Assembly (NCBI GenBank): GCA_030374805.1
Contig: JARGSG010000019.1
Span: 186,001-250,000 of the forward strand
Direction: 5' to 3'
Source of the DNA: Gracilaria gracilis
Taxonomy: Eukaryota > Rhodophyta > Florideophyceae > Gracilariales > Gracilariaceae
DNA length: 64,000 nucleotides
Of this stretch, positions 11,441-21,937 are shown piece by piece (positions within the stretch are counted from its first letter, which is position 1; every line of letters begins with the position of its first letter). The notes below the pieces were generated by a model that was not told the DNA's origin, did not search any database, and saw only the letters and a list, made by a program, of their open reading frames with translations. The position numbers and the translations under genes are program-made.

Positions 11441-12190
11441 GGTAAAGGGCGTATTATCACCATGGTTTACAACAATGGTTCTCCATAAGATAACTTTCTG
11501 TCCATCGAAGAATTCATTTCTCCAGATTGCCCTCCCCAAGGTCCAATCTTCTTCTGTGGCACGAACGACCTTCTCAAAAGAGTAATTCTATTTTGCCTGG
11601 AATCACGTATAGAAGACTTGGTCTACATCCAGAATGGTTGCATTGTTCCCATCTTTTGGCAATACGGAAATGAGCACTGCATACGAGCCGCTCTTTACAT
11701 CGCCGTTCTTGCTGTCGGCGCTTCCCCACAGGATGGTATCACGCCTTCCTCTCCCAATAGTCTAACCACAGCCACCGGAAAAAGGGCTCTTGCAATAGCT
11801 CAAAGCTTCTGGACCACAGGTCTTACTTGCACTATCGTCGACAAAGACGCCTTTCCCAATTCTTACTACCAAAAGCTAGTTTGGATCTCTTCCTTCAATC
11901 TCGTCGGTTCTCCATTTGGATTCGTTACCACGCATGAAGTGGCTACCGAGTACAAAAGCATTGTCTCAACTATTTTTAAGAAGCGTCTAGCGATACTCAC
12001 CATCAACAGATGACTCTCCTACAATATCCCCACTACAGTTGAATCCATTCTAGAATAAGGCAACACCCTTATTACCTTCTCAGCCCCTTTCTGGGAGTAT
12101 GAACTCAGAAATGCCTACTTTTATCTCACCTCCGCAAATGAAAAATTTAGCCAAAAGGCAGGATCCTACACCTTTCCACACCAACTCTGA
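11440..12190 (+). pseudogene. Ketopantoate reductase-like gene remnant (copy 2)
   Basis: Cleaner version of the remnant at 62-1790, without the internal duplication or LTR. One frame is open from 11618 to 12013. It has QNG near its start, EHCIRAALYIAV, TTATGKRALAIAQSF, a NSYYQKLVWISSFNLVG segment and a C-terminal helix (EYKSIVSTIFKKRL). Upstream, 11450-11617 encodes a FCGTNDLLKRVI strand in a neighbouring frame. This order is that of the NAD(P)-binding domain followed by the helical domain of ApbA/PanE-like reductases. The protein is truncated at both ends and broken after 12013 (AGATGA). It is probably a host gene fragment captured by the element. Confidence 0.45.
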
Positions 12191-12760
12191 CACTGCTCTT
12201 GGAAATGACATTCTTTAGTAATTAGAACAAATTGTAAACCTTATATTCCATGTATATACACAAACTCTCTTCAGCCCATGCAGATTAACCCATTTTTGTT
12301 CTTCAATTCTCTTTACCCTACCATTCAAATAAATCATTTGTTCACATTTCATGTCAAGCCTCTATCGAGAACACACACAACAACACAGGCCTTATATTAA
12401 AACTACTCATCTTCGTGATCGTTTAGCGTCTGTCCTTCTTCGTAATCCTTGTCTTTATTTTTATCATGGCCACCCAACATTCCTTTAATTTTTGTTTTCG
12501 TGCTCGCCCTCTCCATCATCTATATGTTCAATTCCACCTTCTCCCTTCTTTGTACCCCTCTCTCTCATTCACTACCTTCCATTTCATAATGTCCGCTCAA
12601 TATTAGTTTATAGTGTACCCCGTGCGTATATCGTATTTAAGAGCATACTCGTGCACCATTAACAAAGATATATTAAGCTCATATCATCTATAGAACACTT
12701 ACAAAACAATTTTTGAGCAAAAGTGAGCAAAAAAAGTTTCTGGCGCACTAATTCCAGGCT
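12191..12760. other. No gene seen
   Basis: AT-rich spacer, partly shared with 2061-2396. The part 12470-12760 has no counterpart in copy 1 and no recognisable content. Confidence 0.55.
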
Positions 12761-15280
12761 TGGACAGTGGACTGGGGTGGCGTGGCCTTTCATCGGTGCA
12801 CCGATGAAGCGCCACGCCACTCCGGTCCGCTGTCCCAACTCGCCGTGAGTGATAAACGTGTGATGTTTGCATAGATGACACTGTCAACGTGCCGTGAGCA
12901 ATGAAGCTCAAGTGCACTCCGGCCCGCTGTCCACGTGCCCTGAGTGATGGAGCTTGGGTGGTGGCATACTTGGAACCACCAGCGCGACGTTGAAAGCGGA
13001 CCCGGGTGTCGTGGCGCTTCATCGGTGCACCGATGAAGCGCCACGACACCCGGGCCGTAGTGAAGACAACAGACCTGCGTAAGCTACTGAGGCATGTAGT
13101 ACAGGGGGCTGTGAAACAGACCCGAATGGCGGTTAGTTGTATATGGCTGTGATGTTTCTGCAAACGAGATATCCAATAGTAGTAGGACGTGTGCCCCGGA
13201 TACAGAGATTTGGGACCCACCGGGGCGGCAAGGCAAAAACAATTGTTTAATTTTCTGGACAGCGGACCGTTGTGCAGTGGCGCTTCATCGGTGCACCGAT
13301 GAAGCGCCGCGACACCCAGGTCCGCTGTCCCGCGGGTGGTCTAGACGACCGGTCCTGGATGCGTTTGGAGGGATTCCAAACCACCCGAACACAATAATTA
13401 AGGGTATTTCGAGAGCATCTGCAGCAGTGCTCACTATACCAACGTCATTAATATATGCAGCCCCATAAGTGTATTACTAGGCTCCAAGTTCCCAGAAGAA
13501 AGATTAAACTTCTTGTGAACCTATTCTGTAAAAGAATGACTTATACGATGTTTGTGCAGGAGCATTCGTGCGTGACAGTAGTCTGTAGAGACATGTGTGT
13601 TTCGCCTATGGCTATGCAGCGATATGTATCGACCGGACGGTATCAGGGCCAGAAAGCTGCCCGTGTATCGTTAGTGTAGAATTGACGCAACATTCTTACT
13701 ATATATATTTGTGTTATTTCTTAGGTTTTCGTAAGACCAATATCTTGGTGGAAGAATAAGAGTTTCATTCTCTTAGGGAGGGGTTCTTATTACAATTTTT
13801 AGAACACACGACCACTGGGCAATGGTCAGGAGTGCAATGATGCTTCTTCGGTGCATCGACAAACCACACTTCACCTCGTTCTACCATCCAGAGCGTCAAT
13901 GCACAGTAGCAGGGTCGCACAACGTGTGCTATGGTCGACACGCGGACACAGCAGACCTAAAAGAACTCCAGCTTTATCTTTCATGGCGCGCGGACAGGGG
14001 ATAAAGGTGAAGTGGTACTGAACTGGTACGTCATCGGTGGCACGTGACGCGTCAAAGAGATGTTAAGGAAACCGAGAAGACGCGAGAGATACGGAACTAA
14101 ATAAATCTGGAGATATAGGCGAAGTTATTAGTAAGGACAAGTAGGAAAGAGGACTGGAGTCTCGTAGCGCTTTCTCGCTGCACCGCTGAAGTGTTACGCC
14201 ACCCCGGTCTGCTGTCCCAAAAAGATTATCTATTTTCAATTCATTAAAACGACAGCCTGGCACAGCGGACGGAGGTGCCCCGTATGCCAGAACTCTAGCT
14301 TTATCACTCACGGCGTGTGGAGAGCGGGCCGGGTCGCACTCCAGCTTCATCTATCATGGCCAGTGGCCAGTGCCACCTATGCCAGCACCCCAGCTTCATC
14401 ACTCAAAGCCCTTTCGGACAGCGGATCGGTGTGTCATGGCGCTTCATCGGTGCACCGATGAAGCGCTACGCCACCTGCGCCCGCTGTCCCACAAAATATT
14501 TTTATAATTTTTGTTGACAAGCGAATGGACAGAGATGATATTTCATATTTGAAAATTTCGCATGGCAGCCACACGGGTAGTGCCCTATAAAGGCTGTTCC
14601 AATTCCCCCAGCAAGTCCACCTGAACACCCGTTCCCAAGACCTTCCACGCTCTACCCTCTTCCCTGTCGCATCTTCTACGGGGATATATTCAGCTTCTGC
14701 CACAACCAAATTTTTGCTTTAGGATAAATATATCACCGTAGAAGGTAGCCCACCCTCACGCCTCGTAGCTAAGAATAGAACATCCATTATATCCTATAAA
14801 AACTGTACAATTTCTATTTTTCTCGCGTGTAATAAATTTCCTATTCTTTTGATGTCTTCAGTATAACCATTATCAATAGTAAGTAGTATTGCAAACAGTA
14901 TAGTGAAGGAATGAAACAGTTCGAGATGCGCTCCATATTCGCTTCAGCATGGCACACCGGACCGGCACTCAGGGCGCGCTGGGACAGTGCACCGGGGTGG
15001 CGTGGCGCTTCATCGGTGCACCGATGAAGCGCCGCAACACCCCCGTCCGCTGTCTAGTTACTCGTTAAATTAATTTGAAAAAATATATATTCTTTGGGAC
15101 AGCGGCTGGGGTGGCGTGGCGCTTCATCGGTGCACCGATGAAGCGCCACGACACCCCGGTCCGCTGTCTAGCCACTCGCTGAAATAAATTCAATTTTTTT
15201 TTCTCTGGGACCGCGGCCCACGCTGGCGTGGCGTTTCATTGGCGGACCGATGAAGCGCCCGGACTCCCCGGCCCGCTGTA
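12761..15280. repeat. Palindrome array, copy 2
   Basis: At least nine units of the palindrome family: about 12761-12836, 13001-13054, 13257-13330, 13815-13870 (decayed), 14145-14218, 14412-14492, 14981-15055, 15096-15169 and 15207-15280. 13001-13054 is a perfect 54-bp palindrome with no loop (27-bp arms centred on GGTGCACC). The last three are tandem with centres near 15018, 15132 and 15244 (period 112-114 bp), as in copy 1. Unit edges carry GGACAGCGGAC/GTCCGCTGTCC. The array is larger than in copy 1, so unit number varies between copies. Confidence 0.88.
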
Positions 15281-15309
15281 CAGTCGCTCGCTAAAAGAAA
15301 GTTGAAATA

Positions 15310-15900
15310 ACTTATTTCCGCATGGACAGCGGACCAAATGGGCCACAAGCACCTTGCTCTTTGCCGCCGCATCCCGCCGTCCCCTTGACGCCGCGCCGCC
15401 TCATCCGCCACCGGCGATGCACTAGGCGCCGACTTCGTATTTACAGTGCTCGCCGCCGTGCTCTCTGGAGTCGTTCGGCGCCGTGCTTCGCACGCCCAAC
15501 GAGCCCAAGCATTGCGTCGTCTCTTTGCCAGCAAAACTGCAGGCGCAGCCGCGTGGCTCGTGCCGTCGCCGCTCCGCTCGGAGGACTTATCGCCGCTGCC
15601 GGGCTGCGCCTGGCGTTTCACCGGTCGTTCCGAGCGTCCGGCGGCATGAAGGCGTTACCAGCGTTCTAGCACGCTTCATGGTGCTGCCATCGCCGCCGCC
15701 GGCGCGCATGGCCATCGACCCGGTTGCATGGTACGAGCACCGGCTCCACGTGCCCATCTCACAGCTCTTGGCAGGCGGCGGGCGCCATCCCCACCGCGCG
15801 CCCGGGTATGCCGCAGCCACATATACATGCCGTACGCGCGCAACACCGCAGAAAGCGCGTTCGATACCACCACCACATTTTGGAGGAACGAATTGCAGTG
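15310..15900. other. GC-rich block, unassigned (copy 2)
   Basis: Counterpart of 3960-4640. A minus-strand frame is open from 15621 to 15190 with a basic KRRRNAWARWACEARRR segment. The frame runs on into the palindrome array, so the ORF end is not meaningful. No domain recognised. Confidence 0.35.
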
Positions 15901-15910
15901 AAAAGGGCCT

Positions 15911-17544
15911 CTAACTTGATTCTTCGATGGCTGCGTGGTTGATGAGCTTGGTGGTGCCAAAATTGTAAGTTATGGAGTGGTTTGAAGGTGACGATGTTGT
16001 AAGGGAAGACGGAGGGGTGATGTTGAGGAGAGGGTACGGCTCAAAGATGGAGGAGTGTTTTGCGAGAGAAATGGATTGGAGAGCTTCAAGGGCCTGTTCG
16101 TTAGTGTTGCGGACGATTCTGAGCTTTCTTGCAAGGAGGCCTTTTTCGTAATATCGGAGAAGGGCTGAGTGTGGTTTACGCGCCGCGGGGGTCTGGGTTT
16201 GGGATCGAAAGGCGAAGGATGCGATATGTAGATGAAGATCGGAACGGAGGCGGTACATCTGTGGCACGTGGGGTGGGTGCCGTGGGAGATGCCAAGAATG
16301 TCCATTGCTTCGAAGATCTCGGCGCAGTAGGAGGCGATAATTTAGAGACATTGTCGGAGAAAGCCATGAGCGTCACGAAGGGGGAAGCCACAGAGGCCGG
16401 AGGTGAGAAAATGATCCAGGGGGTCAGAGATGATATGCTGTGTGGGTTTCATTTTGGTAGGGCTGGAGATGCCAGAAGAGGTTTGGGGGATGCTATCGGG
16501 GTGTTGAGAAGGGGTCGCCGGATTGAAAAAGGTTTGCAAGTACCCGAGCAGGTTCAGGTTGTCGGTGATGTATATGCGACGGGAGAAGTCGGAGAAGTTG
16601 CGGAGGGCAATGTGAATGGGGTGATAGGTGATGGAAGAAGATTTCGGAGGGCTGTAGAACTTGTTGGAATACACTTCGCCGAGGCCGATGCAGGAATCGA
16701 TACCGGTGGTGTTGGGGGAGTGCTAGATGTACGAGTCATCGAAGGACTGCATAACTTCGTGCTTGAAAGCTGGGACTACTTCATTTCGAGGGAGGGAGCC
16801 ATGGGGTGAGCGGAAGCGGGAGATCAGGAGGGGGTTGCGTAAGAGACGGTGAAAGAAGGTGTTGTGTAAGTAGGCGAGTTTGAGTTGTTGCTTAAGGACT
16901 TGGGTTGCATCCTTTCTGAAGGTGATGGCAGTGAAGAGGTGCTGGGGGTCGCAGAGTGTGGTGGGGGTAAAACCAATGATGCCGATTCGTGATTGGAAGG
17001 GGTTTACTTGAAATTGGAAGCACTGGGTAGCCGAAGACGTGGCGTCGTGAGAGGCGAATTTTGGGAATATGGGGTCGTGGAGAACAGAAATGAGTTTGTC
17101 TTCCTTGCGTAGGCCACGGTTGGAGGCGATGGAAGAGATTTAGAGGATCATGCATTCAAGGTGGCGCTTGTTGAGAAGAGGGAAAGGGTGGGGGCGGTGG
17201 AAGAGGTGGGCAGAGAGAGAGAGAGTAGACGGGGATGCTGAAGATGTAGTAGGGCTTCTGGGTGTGGAGTGAGAAGGAGAGCTGTTGCTGGTTGTAGGAG
17301 TCATTGGCAGCAATGGGGACGTTGCCGGAAAACAGATTGAAGGGCGGGGATGAAGGTGGTGGTGGTAGCTCGGGGTTGGCCTTGTGACGCTTTTTGCGTT
17401 GGAGAAGCTGAAGAGGTCACCGGCTGGGGAGGCAAAACGCTTCCCGGCGGTGAACGGTAGGGGCACCTTCTTTTTTGTCTTTGAATGGCAGAAGTAATGC
17501 GATAGAAAAGTAGGTGTCCTCAAAGCAGCAATTAGGCATGTCAA
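15911..17544 (-). pseudogene. Degenerate minus-strand ORF of the TIR element (copy 2)
   Basis: Counterpart of 4650-6368. Minus-strand pieces from the right: a Ser/Pro-rich start (17544-17140), a part with DPLNLFHRLQPW (17155-16892), then 16674-16342 with ITYHPIHIALRNFS, DPLDHFLTSGLCGFPL and RDAHGFLRQC. After an in-frame stop comes CAEILEAMDILGISHGTH followed by CHRC (16340-16240). The frame order and stop position agree between copies, so the damage after DAHG preceded the divergence of the two copies or marks a natural end. Possibly a transposase relic; not assigned to a superfamily. Confidence 0.42.
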
Positions 17545-18040
17545 GGAGCGGTGTGAGCTGTTAGGGGAGAGGAAGGGTACGTATCAGGGAGAATAATATA
17601 GCGAACGATTGGTGGAACGAAATGGTGTAGAAGACCGCACATGATGCGGAGGTGTAGCAATAGTGACATAGTAAATGGCTGATATGAGGTGTGTTCAATA
17701 GATATGGTAAATGCCTATAGAGATTTCCTATTTCAACGGTTTGTATTATCCTAATCGTATTACATAAGCAGTTATCTATGTATATATATCCCTATTTGCC
17801 GCCCTAGTTCCAAATATGTGCCACTTACACACTTAAATTGAGTTCGAAAACTAGCATGAACGGAAGTAACATGCTAGTTTTTCTTCCATCCAAACTAGCA
17901 ATGATGAAATAATCTTGAATGATTCTTTCCACACAAACTAGCACAAGTGAAAATGTGGAAATATTTTCGGAAATTAAGCACATCCAAATTTGGATAAATT
18001 CACCGGGTTTTCGATCATTTTAATTCGGTCATTTTGACAC

Positions 18041-18066
18041 CAAAACTAGCATTCCGATAACACTGA
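18041..18066. repeat. Right terminal inverted repeat, copy 2
   Basis: CAAAACTAGC...AACACTGA, inverted match of 9612-9637 with three mismatches. Similarity to copy 1 ends here. Confidence 0.72.
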
Positions 18067-18540
18067 CGCGGGCAAATCCTTATACAAGGCGGACGTGACA
18101 AATAGCGGTGTAATACTCCCACAATTGGGTTCGTTTGGTTGAGGAAGGGCGGATAGACGGTCCGTATGCTACGGGATATCCCTCCGAGGAGGAGTGGAAT
18201 ACCGCCGAAGGCGAAGAGTCTAGAGCCAACCCTGCTTGGGGAGATTTACTTAGTGGCGGGGCCCAGTTGCCCCGACACTTTATAGTGTGTAGCTAACCTC
18301 CCGTACTGTACGGCAAATACTATAATAATCTAGAATACTCCCATAAAGGGTGCAGAATTACCAACAATGCTGTGCCAACCTCCTGGACTCTGCCGTGTCC
18401 TACGTGTCTCATCTACCAACGTCGCCATCGTATGTAGTCATAATTAACCCAGCCGAAATGTCGGAAAATAACTAAGTCGCGGGAATCTCTCAAGGAGGGC
18501 GTTGCACTTTACGTCCCAAGAAATTATCTATCCATTCTGG
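18067..18540. other. No gene seen
   Basis: GC-balanced unique sequence between the TIR element and the gag fragment. Short stretches (AATAGCGGTGTA, AGAGCCA...TTTACTT) recur at 62770-63050, which suggests that pieces of one unidentified repeat family lie at both places. Confidence 0.4.
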
Positions 18541-18548
18541 TCTTTCCC

Positions 18549-19360
18549 CTATGGGGTCTGCTTGATAACCATCCTGAGATTTAAACCTTTGGGTAGGAGC
18601 AATTTTAGGATTTCCTCTCCCTTAAACTCGTTGAAATTGAGCGATGGGAGGTTCGTATCTTTTCCCAGATATACGGAGAATTTTGGGGGTTGACGTGATG
18701 TGTCCTTGCAATTTTCATCGATTATCGTGACGTCTCCAACTTCAAACATCTTTCTCTTTTTGCTCGATGGATCTGGTGGCGTATCATTCCGCAGTTCGAA
18801 AAGGATGTTAGACGCATGAAGAAGTTTGGCCGTACCAGAAGCAGTGGCAACTGGTGCTTGGTCTTCAGGCAGATTCACGGTTGTATTAAACTGTAAGGGT
18901 GTTTGAGGCGCAGGCTTGTTAGCCACAGGGGTCGCAGTGACCTTAATTTTTGACGATTCTTGCATGAGCACCTTTCATTCAATTACGGTGGTATATAGCT
19001 CTTTTGGATCGGTATTGAAATTATACGAAGCAAAATTGGCATCATGTAGTGCGCTGTGCTGCATAAGAAGCTTGATCTTGTCCGTATTATTGAAAACAAA
19101 GGCTTTGAGATCTGCAATCCCATTTTGAGAAGCTTTCGAAGCGAACCTGAGTGTTGTTTGTTCAGATTCGACACAAGTTTCTCTCTGATTCAGAGTAAAA
19201 GCAACCGCTTTTGCGCGACTGTAGTGCTGGCTATAACAGCTTGTCTTTCTGCCGCAGGAAATGACCGCAACACTTGATCAAATTGACTTCCGAAGAGCTG
19301 TACACACTGTTCAGCTGTGAAGCTGTGCAGATTGCCGTAAACAGACGAGGAACTTGCCAT
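18549..19360 (-). pseudogene. DIRS-like retroelement gag fragment
   Basis: Minus-strand start ATG at 19360 opens a protein beginning MASSSSVYGNLHSFTAEQ. A one-base shift near 19222 is needed to continue through NQRETCVESEQTTLRFASK and LKAFVFNNTDKIKLL, then a stop near 18975, then 18971-18549 with KKRKMFEVGDVTIIDE. The block 'GDVTIIDE...KDTSRQPPKFSVYLGKDT' matches the same place in the gag of the elements at 21088-21438 and 43412-44587 (GGVVIVDENGKRTPNYP). The fragment stops inside gag at about 18549. No RT or recombinase follows on this strand. Confidence 0.7.
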
Positions 19361-19559
19361 CGCAAGAAAGAAAGAACTTCTTGAACTAGGAGCACCCTAA
19401 ACGAGCCGCAGTACTGTTGCCAACACTTTTTCGGTTGGAGACAGGCAGCGACGCCGTCTCGAAGCGATCGGAGACAAACACCTTGAGACTGACGGTGTTG
19501 ACCGCCATACTGCAGGCGCCGCAACCAGGTAACCATTTTGAAACGGAAAATTCTTTTAT

Positions 19560-19830
19560 CGACTGAGCTAGACATAAGAAGAGCCAACCAGATATTGAAA
19601 AACTCAAAACAGAATGCTTCATGATGGCTTCATGATGTAGCTGTAGAACGACTTTTACACGTGGGGATGAGGGTTTCAATATAACGTTGCAATCCACACT
19701 TTCTTATGTCTATCCTACTAGACATAAGCGAAATTGACCCTTGGCAAACTAGAAGTCAATTGCTATAGTGTCATACAGTGTTTTACCCAATCATATTGAC
19801 AGCTTATGTCTATTGAGATAGACATAAGCT
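19560..19830. repeat. TAGACATAAG palindromes
   Basis: 19801-19830 is a perfect inverted repeat with 13-bp arms and a 4-base loop (AGCTTATGTCTAT / ATAGACATAAGCT). 19703-19728 has 10-bp arms (CTTATGTCTA / TAGACATAAG) and a 6-base loop. A single TAGACATAAG occurs at 19569-19578. They lie just upstream (in the minus-strand sense) of the gag fragment, so they may belong to the terminal region of that element. Confidence 0.75.
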
Positions 19831-20077
19831 TCCCGTCTCAAAAGGGTTAAGCCTTGCACCTATCCAAACCTCAACCCGGAGACAGTCCAAAGCCATAGCT
19901 GACAGTGTCGTCAACCTTTCTGCTTCTTTTGATATGGTAATTGAAAGCACCACAATATAATTTTTATTTGGGAACAACGAGAAGAAAACGACGACGATAT
20001 AGAAGCTTCTGATCTACTCAGACCTGACGCGGTACGTCTCCCATCGTCGTCAGCGTCTTGGTGTTCCAAAGGCACTG

Positions 20078-20275
20078 TCTAAAAGTTTCTTCGAAGAACT
20101 GCTTCCTTCTTTTTCAACCAAGAACCCCTGGTTCTTTCGTCAAGCAGCAATCACATCCACGCTTGCGCAGCCAGATCCTCGAAGTTTTCTTCGAGGAACC
20201 ATCCCCTTTTTTTTCATCAAAGAACCCTGGTTCTTTCGTGAAGCAGCGATTACATCCCTGCTTCCGCTTCCAGAT
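20078..20275. repeat. 99-bp direct tandem repeat, two copies
   Basis: Two head-to-tail units, about 20078-20176 and 20177-20275, each with TTCTTCGA, AAGAACCC and GGTTCTTTCGT followed by AAGCAGC. GTTCTTTCGT recurs at 20131 and 20230, giving a 99-bp period. The repeat lies upstream of the gag of the second DIRS-like element and could be part of its leader or terminal region. Confidence 0.75.
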
Positions 20276-20599
20276 CGTTGATCGAGCCCCACTTACTTTC
20301 AATACTAATCAAAGCCAAACTTTTGAAAGCGCAACGACGCAAAGATTCCGTTACCTACGGCCTCTTCAGCACATACCCATACATTAACTTCCCACCATCA
20401 TACACAGGATATAGATGGCCTCGTGCTCTTGGCAAGACCACACACTTGACCACGTCAATCCGCTTCAATTCAGAAGTACTTTGATCCAAAGAAGCCAATA
20501 CAGCCCCAAAAACCGCCAACAAGCGTTTTTACACCACACCAAAGTTACACAATACAACGCAAGTTCTGCCACAAATATCGCTCCGAGACCGCCTGAACC

Positions 20600-21790
20600 A
20601 TCCCTTAGGTGTTGTCACAGCAAGCACAGAAAGCAAAGCACATTATTCAACTACCAAATAATGGCTCAACCAGACATTGTGATTGTGCAAAACCTTCACC
20701 TAGCAACGTTGGGACTCTGTCGAAACTAAGCGAAGAGCAACTCGGATCGCTTATTGAAAGCGCCCCAATTTCCTTGAAACAAACTGTTGGCCCCGCTGCC
20801 ACCCGAAGCGAGAAACTTGTCACAGTACTCACCATTCAATCCGCAGTACAGAATTCAAACCAATCTGACGAAGAAAATGCTCTTCGTAAAATTCTCGAAA
20901 CCTCTTTCATAGATCTTCAAACCTTATCAGTCGCAGACACTACCAAACTTCTGCAGCTTATGCATGGAAGTAAGCAATACGATCCATCGCTCCCAGATTT
21001 TGATTCAAACAGCCAAAAGACCTTCTTCTAAAAGCCCTTCAATGGAAGCTTCACGCGGCAGAGCAGCAGGCAGGAGCAACAAACGTTTTGCCTGCGTCAG
21101 ACGATTCACTTCCAAATCGCACAGTTACAGCACCTCTCCCATCAGCACCACTCAATGCAGACCCTCTAAATGCACTTCCTACACTGGAAACTTTCTTCAA
21201 TAACCTGAAGGACGCCACAACTGAGCGACCCACGAAGAGCTCAAGGATCAACGTTGGAGGAATTTCCGTCATAGATGAGCAAGGAAAAGACACTTCAAAT
21301 CGACCTGTTAACCTCGGAAACTACCCGGAAAAAGGAACGGCCCTCCCAACCTTGACAGTAACCGAGCTTTGGGAGGGTCGATCCTGCAGTCACTCGTTCG
21401 AAAAGGTATCAACTTCGAGCAGTCCGTGGCATCCCTAGACTGGCCTCGCGGTGCAAACGGAGAAGTCATGGCCTCCGAAGCGGAAGCCTGCAACCTGGCC
21501 CGAATTATACATCTTTGTCTCCTCCAGTACGAGACCATGCAGACAGCACTAGAAGCATGCACCTGGATGGAAGTAGCACTGCGAAGGTTATATGCAATCG
21601 TATTCGTGGAGGCCTCAATTCGCAACAAGAACGCAACCTGCGCTCAGGCATAGAGAGTTGCCCTTCCAATTTTAGAAGTCTACCCATCCACACACTCAAT
21701 TCTTGCAGTGCTGGCAAACCGTCTGAACAGTCAATTTGCGTGCGAAGGGAAGACAATGAACGCTTTTCACTCGTCTCGAAATCGAAATAA
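20600..21790 (+). pseudogene. gag of DIRS-like element A
   Basis: Homologous to the intact gag at 43412-44587 but broken into three frames: 20609-21031 (LSEEQLGSLIESAP... LMHGSKQYDPSLPDFD), 21088-21438 (SSRINVGGISVIDEQGKDTS) and 21369-21653 (GANGEVMASEAEACNLARII... RRLYAIVFVEA). Order and spacing match the intact copy. The ATG at 20661 is out of frame with the conserved part. Stops follow at 21031 and 21438. Non-functional. Confidence 0.75.
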
Positions 21791-21937
21791 TTACCAGCGA
21801 TCTCCCAACAGGAAAGGTCCACACATTCTGCCTCGTCACAACGAACAAAACCAGTCCTAAGCGGAAGACTACGAACTTTTCCCCTTTTCATACCACGTTC
21901 ATGTACCCAAGAACACAAGGCGGTCCTCAGTGAAGTT

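Larger units (their letters stand above)
9612..18066 (+). mobile_element. Complete TIR DNA element, copy 2 (about 8.45 kb)
   Basis: The left end TCGGTGTT...CTAGTTTTG (9612-9637) pairs with the right end (18041-18066) as an inverted repeat that matches at 23 of 26 positions. Inside lie a minus-strand membrane/coiled-coil ORF remnant (9880-10954), a reductase-like remnant, the palindrome array, a GC-rich block, a degenerate minus-strand ORF and ACTAGC-rich subterminal sequence. Copy 1 shares everything from 11242 rightwards. I see no convincing target-site duplication at 9612/18066, so the insertion is old or the ends are slightly mis-set. No intact transposase is present; the copy looks non-autonomous or dead. 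Confidence 0.65.

Noticed and set aside
12790..13044. Short ORFs with the repeated peptide ALHRCTDEAPRHPGPLS
   Set aside because: The peptide is a translation of the palindrome and appears on both strands by symmetry. It is not a protein family.
14582..14720. TATA-like CTATAAAGG followed by a possible leader
   Set aside because: No coding frame follows and it lies inside the decayed transposon, so a promoter cannot be supported.
12761..15280. CRISPR-like array
   Set aside because: Repeats are palindromes with linkers that are themselves repeated, spacing is irregular in part, and the context is eukaryotic transposon sequence without cas genes.
1..18066. Host segmental duplication of about 7 kb
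   Set aside because: The similarity ends exactly at a sequence that also occurs inverted at the other end of copy 2, which fits a transposon better.
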